This document shows positions 47,101 through 58,839 of a stretch of 64,000 nt of DNA, in pieces. Location of the stretch: assembly GCF_000276665.1 (NCBI RefSeq), contig NW_004955423.1, positions 4,896,783-4,960,782 on the forward strand, in the 5' to 3' direction. The notes under the pieces were generated by a model. It did no database searches. It was not told where the DNA came from and saw only the letters and a list, made by a program, of their open reading frames with translations. Source of the stretch: Chinchilla lanigera. Lineage: Eukaryota > Chordata > Mammalia > Rodentia > Chinchillidae. Position 1 is the stretch's first letter. Each line of letters opens with the position of its first letter. A program made the translations under genes and the position numbers.

Positions 47101-49377
47101 TCCCTGGGAAGTCATAGCCTCTTATCTGAGGCTCAATCCAGCTGACAGTATGGAGCATGGCTCTCCATCCTGCCCTGGCTCACACATATTTTGGGGGAGC
47201 TGTGGAGGTAGGGAAACATTGCTCTGTTGCCTTGCTTCAAAGACTACACATCAGCACTACAGCTGGACCGATTTGCCTTGCTTAAAGCCAATTGAAGGGA
47301 TAAGGAAAAGTCCTGGCCAGCTCTGTACATTTCAATACATGGAAATAGGGCCAAATTTAGTCAAAATATAGATAACTGCTCTTCTTTCAAGGAGAGTCAT
47401 CCAGATGGCTCTTCACAAACATGTTCAGTTACAACCACAGCAACAACCCCACTTATTGGTACCAAATTCTGCCTTAGTTACTTTTCTCATTGATAAGACA
47501 AAAGAACCATATGAAAAACGAAGGAAGGAAAGGTTTATTTAACTCACAGTTTATAGAGGTTTCAGTCCAGGTTGGCTGGCTTCAAGGCAGGGTGGCATGC
47601 AAGAAGAATATCACAGAGAAGAACCAGTTCATGGCAGGCAAAAGAAAGTAAGAAAGCCTTTTTCTGTCCTTTATATTATATCCAAGCTACTGAGATTAGA
47701 GTGGTGCCAAACCAATTAGTGGACTGATTCAGTAATCACTCATCCTTAATCCTAGCATCACACACGCTAGACTCAGCCATCTCTGAAAAAGCCCAACCTA
47801 TGTTCACATGAGGCTTTGGCCTGACATCTAACACAAGCCATAACACTGGGATAGGTGGTGGGAAAGTTTGGGAAACAAGATAGGTGGTGGGAAAGCTAGA
47901 ACAGACACTGCTGTGGAAGGCTTTCAAGTCCCACAAGCGATCGGAGTTTACATTGTGTTTGTGGCTAGAAAGGAAGCTGGCTTTTTTTTTTTTTTGAGAC
48001 AGGGCTTCTCTTTTTAGTACAGGCTGGCCTTAAACTCATTATATAGCCCAGGCTGGCCTTGAACTCATAGTGATCCTCCTACCTCAGCTTCTCGAGTGCT
48101 GAGATTAAGCGGGTGAGCCACCACACCCAGCCCTCTTAAGAAAGGGAATGTTAAGGGGGGTACAGAATTATAAAGTTCAGAGAACAATAATCTGCCCACC
48201 AAGAGAGTGAATCTATGCTACCTGATATTTTTCTGCTCCTTCTTGTTCCTCAGGCAAATGAGATTCTCCAGAGCTTCCTACAGTCACAGGCTGCCATAGA
48301 GAAATCCATCCTGCAGTCAGACAAAGCCCTCACTGAGGGAGAAAAGGCCTTAGCAGGTACAGCCTGGGGAGGGGGCAGGTTGTTTCAAAGCCCTCTAGCT
48401 AACTGTACAGGAAAGTTTTCCTTAACCAAAGAGTTTCCTCTCCTACAATAGATCTGCTGCCTGGATGTCTCTGCACTCTCAGATTATTTTAATCTGAAAT
48501 AAGAGGGCAAGTGTGCTGTCCATCAGATAAATTATGACTCATATTTTGAAATGTGATCCAGAAGGCACGGTGACCAGGATCATTTAATGAATTCTCCCTT
48601 GGCTTTTTTGAAATCAATTTGGTCTCTCCACTCAGGCCTGAATGTTGTTCCTTCTCTCTCTAAAAACTTTCTGGAGCAGCTGAGCGGACCATGAAGGAAG
48701 CAGCTGAGAAGGAGCAGGAGCTCTTAAGACAGAAACAGAAAAAGCAACAGCAGATGATGGAGGCCCAAGAGAAAAGCTACCAGGAAAACATGGCTCAACT
48801 GAAGTGGAAGATGGAGAGGGAAAAGGAGAACATTCTGAGGGAGCAGAAAGGAATGCTGGCGCACAAGCTGAAGGTGAGCTTTCAGGGGACCTAGAACATA
48901 CCATGGAGACAATTGTGAAGCCTGCCACTGGCCCATCCCTTCTTACTCTCAGGAAGGTACTGAGGGAAACCTAGGAAACCAGGTGCCATGGACATTCTCA
49001 CTGCCAGGAAACCTGTGGAAACATCAGACTCGTTCATCAAGAAGCGCTTTGGGGGTTGAATAAAGGCACGTCCTTAGCTGTTGCAATTGTTGAGGGCAAA
49101 TTCCAGACCAATGTTGAGTGTGATTTTTTGCTTATAGGTCCAAAAAGAACTACTTGAGCAAGGATTTGTAAAGAAATCTGAGGAGATGAATGCAGAGATA
49201 CAGCGACTACAAAAAGAATTTAAAACAGCTAAGGAACACAAATCCTCTTTGGGTGCACGCATCTTTGATGGAATTGGCAATGTGTTACTTTCAGAACTGC
49301 CGGGTGTCACTAAGCTATTTGGTGCAGGGTTGAAAATTATTAGTGAAAAAATGAAAAAGGCTCAGAATTTCCCTTAG
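35168..49377 (+). CDS. Guanylate-binding protein, GBP4/6/7 clade (complete, 626 codons)
   Basis: Coding exons: 35,168-35,336 (acceptor at 35,149), 37,090-37,217, 39,426-39,535, 39,718-39,914, 41,291-41,536, 42,516-42,796, 43,644-43,856, 48,254-48,356, 48,680-48,873 and 49,138-49,377; all junctions keep frame and several exon lengths equal those of the GBP5-like gene (128, 110, 197, 281, 213, 103). The product is an interferon-inducible large GTPase with P-loop GLYRTGKS (38-45), Thr68, DTEG (90-93) and an AVRD in place of T(L/V)RD (172-175). The C-terminal helix ([19 protein letters not shown]) and a hydrophobic tail ending KKAQNFP, without CaaX, define the GBP4/6/7 clade. The middle domain reads most like GBP7; position next to GBP5 would suggest GBP4, so I give no symbol. 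The start is short: the ancestral ATG is CTG. Intron 4 looks U12-type; intron 8 holds a MaLR element. Confidence 0.9.
35695..35800. repeat. Purine-rich GA/GGAA microsatellite-like tract
   Basis: About 100 bases of almost pure A/G on the + strand (GAAGGAAGG and GAGAGGAAAG units) in intron 2 of the second GBP gene. The long proline/serine ORF on the minus strand here is a product of the tract. Confidence 0.8.
37690..37916 (-). repeat. Old LTR-like dispersed repeat
   Basis: 'ttgctcatagttctagaagct', 'aatccaagaccaagatatta' resemble the widespread mammalian MaLR/LTR class in reverse orientation. It lies in intron 3 of the second GBP gene. Family not certain. Confidence 0.35.
39536..39717 (+). other. 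Probable U12-type intron (intron 4 of second GBP gene)
   Basis: The donor GTATCCTTCC matches the U12 5' splice-site core. TTCCTTAGC at 39,698-39,706 is one base off the U12 branch consensus, about 13 nt from the AG at 39,716-39,717. Phase 2 on both sides: TA|C encodes Tyr136. If read through, the next in-frame codon after the exon-4 end would be a TAG, so this junction must be spliced. It is only 182 nt long. Same position as the GBP5-like gene's intron 4. Confidence 0.8.
43400..43560 (+). repeat. MIR-like fragment
   Basis: 'gggtttgccaaggtcacac' with flanking 'cagttgagg' resembles the MIR core. Heavily diverged and intronic (intron 7 of the second GBP gene). Confidence 0.4.
44114..44153. repeat. 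(GT)n microsatellite
   Basis: About 40 bases of GT/TG repeats with a few interruptions, in intron 8 of the second GBP gene. Confidence 0.85.
44330..44590 (+). repeat. MIR element
   Basis: 'taatcctcaggataatgtga', 'ggtactattattagtcatat', 'tatagttgaaaaatgcaata', 'ctcagagaaat' follow the MIR sequence order. Confidence 0.55.
46665..46744 (-). mobile_element. ID SINE, 5'-truncated, inside MaLR element
   Basis: T-rich tail, 'ctccggtaccgggaaccgaa' and 'cgcttgccaggcaggcgct'; the 'ctgagctaaatccccagccc' head is missing. Flanked by CTGGGTTTTATT at 46,653-46,664 and 46,745-46,756. The paralogous MaLR copy at 5.4 kb has the empty site. Confidence 0.9.
46978..47100 (-). mobile_element. ID SINE, full-length, inside MaLR element
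   Basis: Long T-rich tail, 'ctccagtaccaggaaccgaa' body, complete 'gctaaatccccagccc' head. Flanked by TCCCTGGGAAGTC at 46,965-46,977 and 47,101-47,113. The MaLR copy at 5.6 kb has a single uninterrupted counterpart. Confidence 0.92.
47982..48133 (-). mobile_element. B1 SINE
   Basis: Poly(T), 'gagacagggcttctctttt', two 'caggctggcctt.aactca' blocks, 'cctcagcttctcgagtgctg' and 'gagccaccacacccagccc': the reverse complement of B1 with its internal duplication. Intron 8, just upstream of exon 9 of the second GBP gene. Confidence 0.88.
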
Positions 49378-49459
49378 CAAACTATAAGTAGGCTTCTTCT
49401 GTTTTTCTGAGGCTCAGTTTTAAAAACTGTCATTTTTAGTTTCAGTTTATAAAGTTAAA

Positions 49460-49465
49460 AATAAA
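49460..49465 (+). terminator. Candidate poly(A) signal of second GBP gene
   Basis: AATAAA 83 bases after the stop codon; another lies at 49,557-49,562. Which one is used cannot be told from sequence. Confidence 0.5.
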
Positions 49466-49569
49466 AGATATGTATCAGAGCCTACTGCATACAAGACAAA
49501 CTTAATATTTAATATTTGATTGGACTAATTTAAATAATGAGTGGATTTGACAATATAATAAAAGACTAA

Positions 49570-51730
49570 ATTTGTAATATCAACAAATACCACACAATAC
49601 AATGATTTGGAAGTCAATAAAACTCATTTTAAGACATTTTCAGTTACTGCACATAACAATTTTTTGAATGTACAGAAATAAAAATGTTGATTCTTCTTGT
49701 ATCAATATTTACTACATCAAATGTAATTCAAATAAATATACCAAATATTTTCTTTGGAAGTAGATTTATACTGTCTATATGGCAAAAGTCCCAAGCAATA
49801 TGGACGATGAAAATCTGAACTAAAACAGAAGGGAGAGACAGCACAGGCTGGTAAACGGTCCAACATATAGCATAGTGGTGCTAGCCCCTGGATATTGAAG
49901 TGGCAATAAAGTAAACTTGGAAGTCTGAATACTTTCATAGAGGCACACTGGCATTGAATATATAATAAAGTTCACATATTACAAAATTTTCAACAAAATT
50001 GAAAAGGAAATTAAAGTTCTTACACATTATACCAAAAAACGTCAAATGTCACTGCTGTTGCTCTTTCTGTTTCTGTCTTAAGAGTTCCTTCTGTTTCTAT
50101 CTTAAGATCAAAATGTAGACATGAAATATTATATCTTAAAAGTAAGTGAGAAGGAAGAGTATTCAAATAAATCTCCTGGAGGGAGGCCCTTTCGCAGTGT
50201 GACATATTAGAAACACATTTCAAAACAAAGACTTGATAATGTTAACTACATAGAAAGTCATTCTCCATGGAAAAACACTAGCAAAGTAAGACAAATGGCA
50301 AAACAAGGAATATATTTTATGTTAAAAAATGGTAAAATTATTTGTAACATGCTTTAATCACTGAGATTAAAGACCAACTCCTTTGAAAACACTGGACAAA
50401 TATCTAAGATGGAATTAAAGATGTTCAACTTCAACAGTAAGAGATGTGAAAACAAAGTTACGAGATACCCAAATTCACTGCAGGTCAAGAAAGAAAACAT
50501 TACTTTTGGTTTGTTTTATTTTGACACAAGGATTTAGGTAAACAGAAAATATCTTCTGTTTGCTACTAAGAGTGTGAGTTGCTACAATTATACACCAAAG
50601 TAATCCATGCAACAGCCTTTGATCCATTATGAAATTATCCTGTAGAGTTAATGGCATGTGTATCAAGTGGCACATGTATTAAAATATATGTTGCAGCAAT
50701 GCATCTTGGCAGAAAACTGAAAACCACTAACTTTCTGTGGGTTACTAGTAATAGATACCAAAGGAGATCCAGGCAAAGGAATACTCTGCAGTCACTACGT
50801 TGAAAGGACAATCTCATTTGTATTAATTAATACAATTTCCAAGATGTATCATAAAATGTAGAAAGGAAAGACATAAGCAATGTATATAGATGCTCCCTTT
50901 GACTACAGAAAACAATATGCATGTACTGATATTATATAACTCAAGACAAATATACAATAAGTGTACTTTTGCCCTTGTTTCAGCATTTTTCAGGGAAATT
51001 GTACAATAGCTGTGTTCCTGTAGACTACCTGATTCTTCACATGCTTGAGACTGACTTACAAGCCCCCAGGGATGCAATGAGGTTGTCACACAGTCGAAGA
51101 GCACTTGTCTAGGCAAGGCCCTGAGTTTGATCAACAACAGCACAAAAACAGAAAGAAAATAAAACACACAAAGAAATCCCCTTGAGCTAAGCCTGGGTGG
51201 TACCAACTGAGCCTTCTGAAGCTCTTGAACCACTGTATATTTGATGTCGCACTGTCCCTGACAGCCGCCCACAGGGACTCTCTGGCTTTTCACCTTGCTT
51301 CTTTGTATCCTCCTGTGAAGAAGCTAACTAACCAGTTGTCAGATGTCTGCTTTTCTGACCAATATCAGTAGCTCCTGGTGGTTACATATGAGGGAGCCTA
51401 AATCCCTGAAGTCAAAATTCCACACCAGGTTTTTGGTTTCAATAAGAAAATGTTCAAACTAAATTGTGTTGCATATGTGTACCTGGATAATAGCAAGGAG
51501 ATCCGAAGTGTTAAAGAATCTATCAGCAGTCCTGGGAACACCTTCCCTTTGAATCACTGGGAATGGGAGCAGGGAGCTTCTGTTGCAGGAGTACTGGCCT
51601 TGAAATGATTTCAGAGACAGGATCCTTCTGCAGTGGGGAGGAGGCCAGCAGGTTGTAGCTCTGGAATAGGGCATAGCTGACATGTGCTACTCGGCCTGCT
51701 GTTCCCCATGCTTTGTTTATAGAAGGATAT
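49570..51730. other. Intergenic, no gene seen
   Basis: AT-rich DNA with unsupported short ORFs. A decayed ID-like piece lies at about 51,084-51,170 ('gagcacttgtctaggcaagg', 'cctgagtttgatcaa'). No exons recognised. Confidence 0.4.
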
Positions 51731-51731
51731 T

Positions 51732-52118
51732 GTCTTGGTTACTTTTCTCTTGTTGTTGACACAAAATATCTGACACCCAAAGTTAAAGGAGGAAAAGTTT
51801 ATTTACCTCACAGTTTGTGGAGATTTCAGTCCAGAATCAGCTGGCTCCAAGGCAGGGTGGCATGGCACAGGGGTAACAATTCAAGGAGTCATAAGACAGA
51901 AAAAGCAACAAGAGCAAAAGGGGAGAAGAGCAAGCCTCTTTTCCTCCCTTATACTGTAAGCAGGCTACCACCCCATAGGGCGGGTGTGGCATTCACACCA
52001 TCTCATTGCCTTTTTCTTGTACAGCTCAGGGTTTTTACAAAGTGAGGCCCCTGGTCCCCTGCTGAATCACTTAGTGAAATTTCTAAACTTCCCAAGTTGA
52101 CACAATGTATCAGCCATT
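51732..52118 (-). mobile_element. MaLR-type solo LTR
   Basis: 'ggttacttttctcttgttg', 'ggtttcagtcc'-like 'gatttcagtccagaatcagc', 'tggctccaaggcagggtggca' match the LTRs at 44.8 and 47.5 kb. The right boundary lies near 'tatcagccattaca'. Confidence 0.65.
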
Positions 52119-53100
52119 ACAGGTGTCCTGTCCTATTTTCTCTCCTGACTGACCTCATGCTCTAAACTTCACTGACTTTCCACTCCATCTTACACCAATT
52201 AGTAATAACTTCATTACTGATTCTGAACCCAGCGCTTCATAACCCTAAGTAAACTCTTCCTGATTAAAACAATCCACACGCATGTTACTTTTCTCCCCCA
52301 TGAATGTCAAAGGGCTCAGCATCTAAAAACATATCACATGGCTAACTGTAAGGTATTTGAAGTGAATTACTACATAAATAAAATTAACCCAGTATTGCCA
52401 TCCAGTTTTATCTAATTTGCTAGCAGTACAATGCATCTTTCTTGACTTCAGTGACCCTATATCTGTTGAAGCTCATATTGTTCCTTATCCTAAGCAGCCT
52501 CTTCAGTCTAAACTGCCAGTATATAAATAAGTTATTTGTGCCAAACCAAACCCTAATATGTAGATGTTGCTTGTAAATAAATGTCTAACAATAAGTGACC
52601 AGTTGGAAAGCAATACCCAATCCCATAGGGGTTATCCAGAAATAGTTTCTTGAAATAAATAATTTCCTTTTTAAAATGTAAAATGCTCTACATTCCCCAT
52701 ATGCATTTGTAAGATTATACTGTACAAGCACTTCCTTTTCATTGAAAACAAGTTCTTTAAAAAAATAACCACTATTTCATTCACTGAGCTAGTAATCTTG
52801 TGAGTCATGGATATATATGGTGCTATGGTCGCCTCAAGTATTTTTTCATAAATAGAATCTAATTTAATATACTGAAAATAAGTCATTATTAACCAATATT
52901 CCTAAATTTAACTTTAGACAATAAATTAACTCTTTCTGGAAAGAAGCTTCATAGGTAGAAAATTCACTTCTCAAACATGTAAAGTTCCCCCTAAAATTTA
53001 CTTGTGCCTTGGAACTATCTTTTGGTGGCCTGAGATAAACATAAATTTTACTGGTGAGAAGAAAAATCAGCTGATTTCTTAGCAGTGATCCTATTCTGAA
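52119..53100. other. Intergenic, no gene seen
   Basis: AT-rich, with no convincing exon, RNA gene or named repeat. Confidence 0.4.
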
Positions 53101-53110
53101 ACAGCCTTGC

Positions 53111-53182
53111 TTTCACTTTCAGTCTGCTCACATAGTTTCAGTTTGTGTCCTGAAATAAACAATGGAATTTGGTTTCCAGGAA
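53111..53182 (+). promoter_or_regulatory. Orphan ISRE + GAS cluster (candidate interferon-response element)
   Basis: TTTCACTTTC (53,111-53,120; GAAAGTGAAA on the minus strand) is a strong ISRE/IRF core. TTTCAGTTT follows at 53,136-53,144. TTCCAGGAA at 53,174-53,182 is a perfect palindromic GAS/STAT site. All three fall within 72 bp. There is no CpG island and no recognisable coding exon within several kb, so it could be a distal enhancer, an alternative upstream promoter of the third GBP gene, or the remains of a lost GBP promoter. Motif matches are seen; function is inferred. Confidence 0.5.
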
Positions 53183-53269
53183 AATCTGGGAATAGCCTTA
53201 TTTCTCATCATGGAGAAAAACAGGAAGCTGGCAGGCTGAAAAAGAGTGTGTTATTCCAATGTTAAACAA

Positions 53270-53960
53270 TGTTATTGTTATTATTGTTATTCCTATTTTT
53301 ATTACCTATTAACAGTGGATAGACAGGATATTTTCAAATGGAAATGAGCAAAATTGGTGAGACGTTGCCAGTTATCCTTAGATTGGGGTTAGAGAGACAC
53401 ACTGACTGGCCACTGTAGAATCTGAACCTCTATTTTGAATAGCCCATGTAAAAATCTTATTTTAAATTATCCAATGACTCCAGAAGATACTCCAAATTCT
53501 ATAGATGATCAAGACACAGCAGAGGCAACTATTCTGATTTTTTGTATTAGACACTGGGTTTTTCTGTTTATAAACATTATATAAGTGAAATCTTACAATG
53601 TATATTCTTCTGTGTCCAAATCTTTTTGTTCAGCATGATGATTGTGATGTTTATTCGTGCTTGCTATAACTAGAGATTAGTAATGTTTATTACTATAAAT
53701 TTTCTGTTTAACATTGATTACCTATTAACAATGGATGGACAGTTGGGATATTTTCAATTGGAGCTACTATATATATTCCTCTTATGACTGCTATAATTAT
53801 TCTATATAAGTCTTATACCCCCCCACCTGAATACATTTTCCTCAGATGTATATTTAGGAGTCATGTAGCCAAATCAAAAATATATTTGTTCTATTTTGTA
53901 GATAATGCAAAATGGTTTCCACTGTGTACTTTAAATCATCATCAAACTTACAATGCTTTC
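53270..53960 (+). repeat. Old L1-like 3' material with an internal duplicate
   Basis: 'ggatattttcaattggagct' and 'tgtatatttaggagtcatgt' resemble the tail of old L1 elements. The phrase 'acctattaacaRtggatRgac' occurs twice, near 53,305 and 53,721. Non-coding. Confidence 0.4.
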
Positions 53961-55470
53961 GAAAGCAGAAATAGCTTTCAGGAGGAATAACAATTTGTTT
54001 ATGTTTCATGATTTTACGTCTGTCTCCTTGTTTGGCAATGATGCTCCTCTGAAAGCTGGTAGTGTGTGGAATAATCTCTATGCCATTTCTGATTGAACAT
54101 GTTTTGTAAGTACCTCAAGGAGGAGGAGGAACAGGCATTATGGAGAGAAGAAGAGTGCAACAGAAAAGAAGAGAAAGGGTGGGAAGAAAGATATGGATTC
54201 TGCAAAAAAAAAAAAGGGGGGGAGGGGGCAGAAGAGTTTAAAAAACGGCTCTTCTCGTTTGGGAGGAATTGATATCGTCCTTCAGGTTTGGCCATTCCTT
54301 GAGACATTGGGCCACATTGCCCTGGACAACTGGGCCCCTCTGTGACCTAACCCTGCTGATCAGTTTGGGTGAGAGCATCTTTATCACCTGGGAGGAGTCC
54401 ATTTCATAACAAGAAGCCAAGTTGTTCTTGATCCTGCACCCCTCAGAGACGTCCTAGTTAAAACCTGGCTTCAGGGAATTTATTCCTGTGGAAACATTTT
54501 AGGATATCTTTCTTATTTCAGATGTTTGTACATCACCTCTTTGGGTTTTTGTTTTCTTTAATCAACACAAATGTTAATTCTGCAGGTCTTGGAGTGGTAA
54601 CACTAAGTAGAAAAGATGTAAATGAATAGCTTTTACCAGTAGTCTGATGGACCCGCTACTAAGGTCAAAATGTCAGACCTTCTTGCTCTACAATGGATGG
54701 CCTCTGACAAGTTTTGGACATGCATATGCGGGAATTGTTAGCCCACATTAACAACAATTTGTTAACAACATTGTGTTAACAACAATTTGATTATCTGCAT
54801 TTTCACAATCACAATTCAGACATCATAGACCACAAATAGAGGCCAAACTCTCTCTTTTTTAAATTTCACAAAGGGATTCTTGGAACCAACGGCAAAGCTG
54901 TTCTTTGCAATTATCTTCACTAAATGTGTCACTCAGAGAAAGAGGAATGAACAAGGCTCTGTGGCAGCACCCATATGTAGTATGGGTATACGTATGTCTA
55001 CAGTTCCACGATGTGACACTGTCTTTTAGGTGACAGAAGGGCAAAAGTCATAGACATCACAGAAGTTAATATCCACATCCATATTTGAAACTAGACTTTG
55101 ATGTTGTATAACGCGGCTTGGAATAATTTCTACTGTCCACTTCCCACCTATTCAAGGTAGTTTTTCCATCTCTTCTCAGAACATATAACCTCCACAGAGA
55201 AATTTTGTCTACCTAAACTATCTTCTGTCCACAATGTCTTCCCTGGGGATGTCAAAGTAATATGAGGCTATGAGTGTATCCTACTATATGGGGGTATAAA
55301 CATGTATGTGTGTCAAGGGGAAGAAAGATTTTCAAATTCGTGGAGCTATTCTATAGTAAATTCTCCCAACCCACAGACATTTAAAATTTTAAGCAGAATG
55401 TTTATTGCTTTGCTTTGCTTACTTATATTTTCTATTTTAAATAATCATTACTTATCAAATGTAGTACTTA
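53961..55470. other. Intergenic, no gene seen
   Basis: It contains a purine-rich stretch with an A12G6-type run (54,205-54,230) and tandem 'ttaacaacaattt'-like units near 54,755-54,790. No gene recognised. Confidence 0.4.
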
Positions 55471-55574
55471 GGGGCTGGGGATTTAGCTCAGTGACAAAGC
55501 ACCTGCCTGGCAAGTGCAAGGTTGTGAGTTTGAATCCTGGTACTGGAAGAAAAACAAAAACAAACAAACAAACA
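55471..55574 (+). mobile_element. ID SINE with target-site duplication
   Basis: 'ggggctggggatttagctca' head, 'cctgcctggcaagtgcaagg' box and (CAAA)n tail, flanked by AAATGTAGTACTTA at 55,457-55,470 and 55,575-55,588. Confidence 0.93.
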
Positions 55575-56279
55575 AAATGTAGTACTTAACAAAGGGCAAA
55601 ATAAAACTCTATAAAAATCTTTTCCAACTACTGTGATACCCAAGAAATAACTTCCAAGGAACAAGCACTAGAAATGTTTAAGTTTCTATTTATTGTACCT
55701 GCCAAAGATCATTGGTGAAAATTGCATAAAGAAATGTTTGCCTGAAAAATTCCCAGTGTCTGAGTTGGGAGGCAACAGGGAAGCAAATGGGTTGGGGATC
55801 GCTGAAGCCTATGTACTGGGATAATGTACATTTTCTATCCCCCTTCACTTGCGCACGTTTTTCAGTGCACCGAGGCCAGTATGACAACTCAAACTACTCT
55901 TACCAAAAAAAGAAGTGGTTCTCACTTTTCATTTTGATGCCTGTATATGCAGCATGAGTCATGTTTCAAGAGCTTTGCATTTCTACTGACTTTATCAAGG
56001 AGTTTCATACCTGTCAGGCATTACTTGCATTTGGACTTACTCATGAAAGTTTAAAGGGAAAAGATTCAGACAAACAAATGACTGTCTTCACTGCAGCAAT
56101 TTCCTGGAATTTTTCTGTAATTCATAAAAGAACCTAAGCCTACTTGTAATTACTGAAGCATGTGAAGCTTATATATCTCTCTTTCTCCAGAAAAAAAAAA
56201 AGGAAAAGAAATGATAGCAGCCACATCATGGTTCCTATGCCCAAACATGGGCTAAACAATGATTGCTAGAGATATATGT

Positions 56280-56480
56280 TTTCATGACTGTAATTTATTT
56301 TATTTTGATGTCTCAGATTTACTTTATTAATTGTAATTATTTTATTTTACACATTTATGGGGTTTGGTGTGATAATTCAATAACACATATATGATGTGTA
56401 ATTATCTAATTAGGATAGTGAGCACATAAATCCATTGTTGCATACCCAATAGCCAAAGTTCATTTATGGGCAAGCTGCTC
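56280..56480. repeat. L1 3' UTR-like fragment
   Basis: 'acatttatggggtttggtgt', 'atgatgtgtaattatctaat' and 'taggatagtgagcacataaa' resemble mammalian L1M 3' UTR sequence. Orientation not assigned. Confidence 0.45.
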
Positions 56481-58800
56481 ACTGTCTGCATTCAAAAGTT
56501 TTCTAGAGACTCTGTTGATTGGTATCTAGCTGTATTTCTTTCTTAACAGGCTGAACTCCAATTACTGGCGCTCAGGATTTGCTCCATTCTCCTCAGCTTT
56601 GGCTCATGTGGGCGTTCTGTACAACATTCCAGACGCCTGCCAAGGTGAGAAGCAGGACTAAGACTCTCACCATCTGAATGGATGAATACTTGGGGAAGAG
56701 GCAGGGGAGATCCTGCCAGCTTTTACTGCAGCAATACTTCTTGCACAACAACCCCCAAAATATGTTAAGTAGATTGTAAAGACTAAAGCACATTTCTTAC
56801 TCTCATCACTCAAGTTGGGTGTAGAAATTATGCTCCATGTTTTGGGTTAGGTTCAAATCTAGGTTTTATTTCCTTTCATGATCAGTTTGAAGGAGCAATT
56901 CCTACATGAGGCTTGTATTCCTCATTGTGGGGTGCAAATGATATACAATAGGACTGGTAGGAATCTGAAATATATTTTAAAAGTCCAGCCCTTCCACAAT
57001 TTGTGCAAGAAGTCACACAGTTATGTTTATTAACTGAGTTGGATCACTACATGTAATCAAGGCAAAAACTCACTATACATGAGTCATCAAGTCTACTACA
57101 TCAGGAATTTGTCCAACCCAGCAATAGACATAGTGATATACTCATGGAGTTAATAATGAACTATTGTCTGCTGTGGTGTATCAAGCATCCTGTTAACTGA
57201 TAAAGATAGTCATAGCCTTGCTTATATCGAATGCATAGTAATATTTTGAAGGCCAAAATAGTACACATCTATCTTTAGCATTATTTCGATGGACACAAAA
57301 ATACTTAGAAGACTAGGACAGAGAATGAAGGGCTAAATGTGATGCGTTTAGGATTAAGATAACTGAACTACTCGATATGACTGAATCAAGAGAATTAAGC
57401 TCAGCAATAACGTGCTGATTCTAACGACGTTCAGTGTTGTGTGCTTTACACAGATGATCTGGGTAAGCAGCACCGAACCTCCACCTGAGAGTCAGTCACT
57501 GCCATTTTAAGAACTGTGGTCGCATACTTTATCATTAAGGAAGAATAGACAGTGATTCACCTAAAAATTAGGCAGCAAAGACTTGCACAAAAGAAAACTC
57601 TTTCTCTTACTGTGGTAAAGTTGCTCTTATCACTAACACAGTAGGAGTTAACTTCTCAGTATTAAAAATTAAAATTATTTCCAAGAAGCATTTTTTTTTA
57701 CCATACCAAGGTAGGTAAAGGAGTCAAGGCTGCTTCCTCCAGTCCTGATTCTCTTCACCTTTTGGGAACTATTGCTATTTGTACTTTTCAGTCTCCTAGT
57801 TAGGTGCAAATAGCAGAGTCTAAGGAAAACACGATCTTCTCAAAGTCTTAACTGTAGGATTAGTGTACACAGACCTCAACTCCAGGGACTGAGGGAGAGC
57901 ACCCAAGTGCCCCACCTGGTGAGTAGTTGTATAAAACACATATGCAACTGAAGTTCCGTCACACAGAACTCGTTTATAATTTAAAAGAAGTTAGTTCTTG
58001 AGCACCCATTGCCTCTTGTGGTAGAAAAACTTCCAAAAAAAGTTAAACCTGATTATTTTGATTTAATCTCATTCTGTTGAAATTTCTCTACAAATCCTTA
58101 CCCTTGGGAGGATAAGAACTTTGGTTGAAAGAATAGAATAGGGAGCTGATAGCAGAAGAAGTGGGAGATTGAAAAATAAAAATAACAGTAGTTGCGCAAA
58201 AGCCGAGATACCCAGGACTGGAGGTTCCAGAGTTCGCCCCGTACTAAGAACAGCGTCATATCAGGCCACCGCTCCAAGTCTCCTCCTAGGAGATGCAGGA
58301 AACGCGGGAAGGAAGTGGCAGGGTGGGGCTGCAGGCCTTGGACTCACTTGCTCCTGCAGGGACAGGAAGCCTGGGGTCGGGCTGTGCGCGTGCTGCTCTG
58401 GGCTGCTCCGTGTGTGAGGAGCCGATGGCGCCCCAGTGTTCCTTCTGACTGGGGAGAGTGGCCAGCTGTCTCTCCAGGAGTCATAAAGGAAGCAGCAGCA
58501 CTGAATGGGATGAAAAGCCGGTTCTGTGACAGTGGCCACCCTGGAAAGCACCAGGGACAGACAGGTGCACGCTCCTGTCTTGTGCGAAATCCTGCTTTCT
58601 CCCTGATGTGGTATTTATGGTCAAGGCTCTCTGCCTGCCTCGGATAACAAGTCTGTCAGGTTAGATTGTGAGAGGACTTTGGCTCTCAAGGCATGAAAAG
58701 AAAGACATCCTTCCAAAAGGACTTACTCCCCTTTGAAATGCGCCTGCAGAGGGGGCGTGTGGGCAGTTCCCACAGCGAAGCCTGTGTCAGGTACAAGGTT
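56481..58800. other. Intergenic, no gene seen
   Basis: Ordinary sequence grading into GC-richer DNA from about 58,200. The overlapping ORFs at 58,190-58,650 on both strands have no recognisable product. Confidence 0.4.
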
Positions 58801-58839
58801 CAGGTTCTTGGGTTTGAATCTCACAGGCCTAACAAAAGC

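Larger units (their letters stand above)
44766..47844 (-). mobile_element. MaLR element with both LTRs, nested ID insertions
   Basis: Two related LTRs (44,766-45,106 and 47,473-47,844), both starting TGTTAT on the minus strand, bracket about 2.4 kb of internal sequence. Next to the right LTR the internal part reads 'tttggtaccaataagtgggg' on the minus strand, the familiar MaLR internal start. MaLR elements are non-autonomous ERVL relatives, and no coding frame survives. Two ID SINEs have jumped into it. It fills most of the 4.4-kb intron 8 of the second GBP gene, antisense to it. The two LTRs differ visibly, so the insertion is old. Confidence 0.7.

Noticed and set aside
54014..54420. Overlapping minus-strand ORFs and a Glu-rich + strand frame
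   Set aside because: No recognisable family; the purine-rich run explains the Glu/Lys and Pro/Ser composition.
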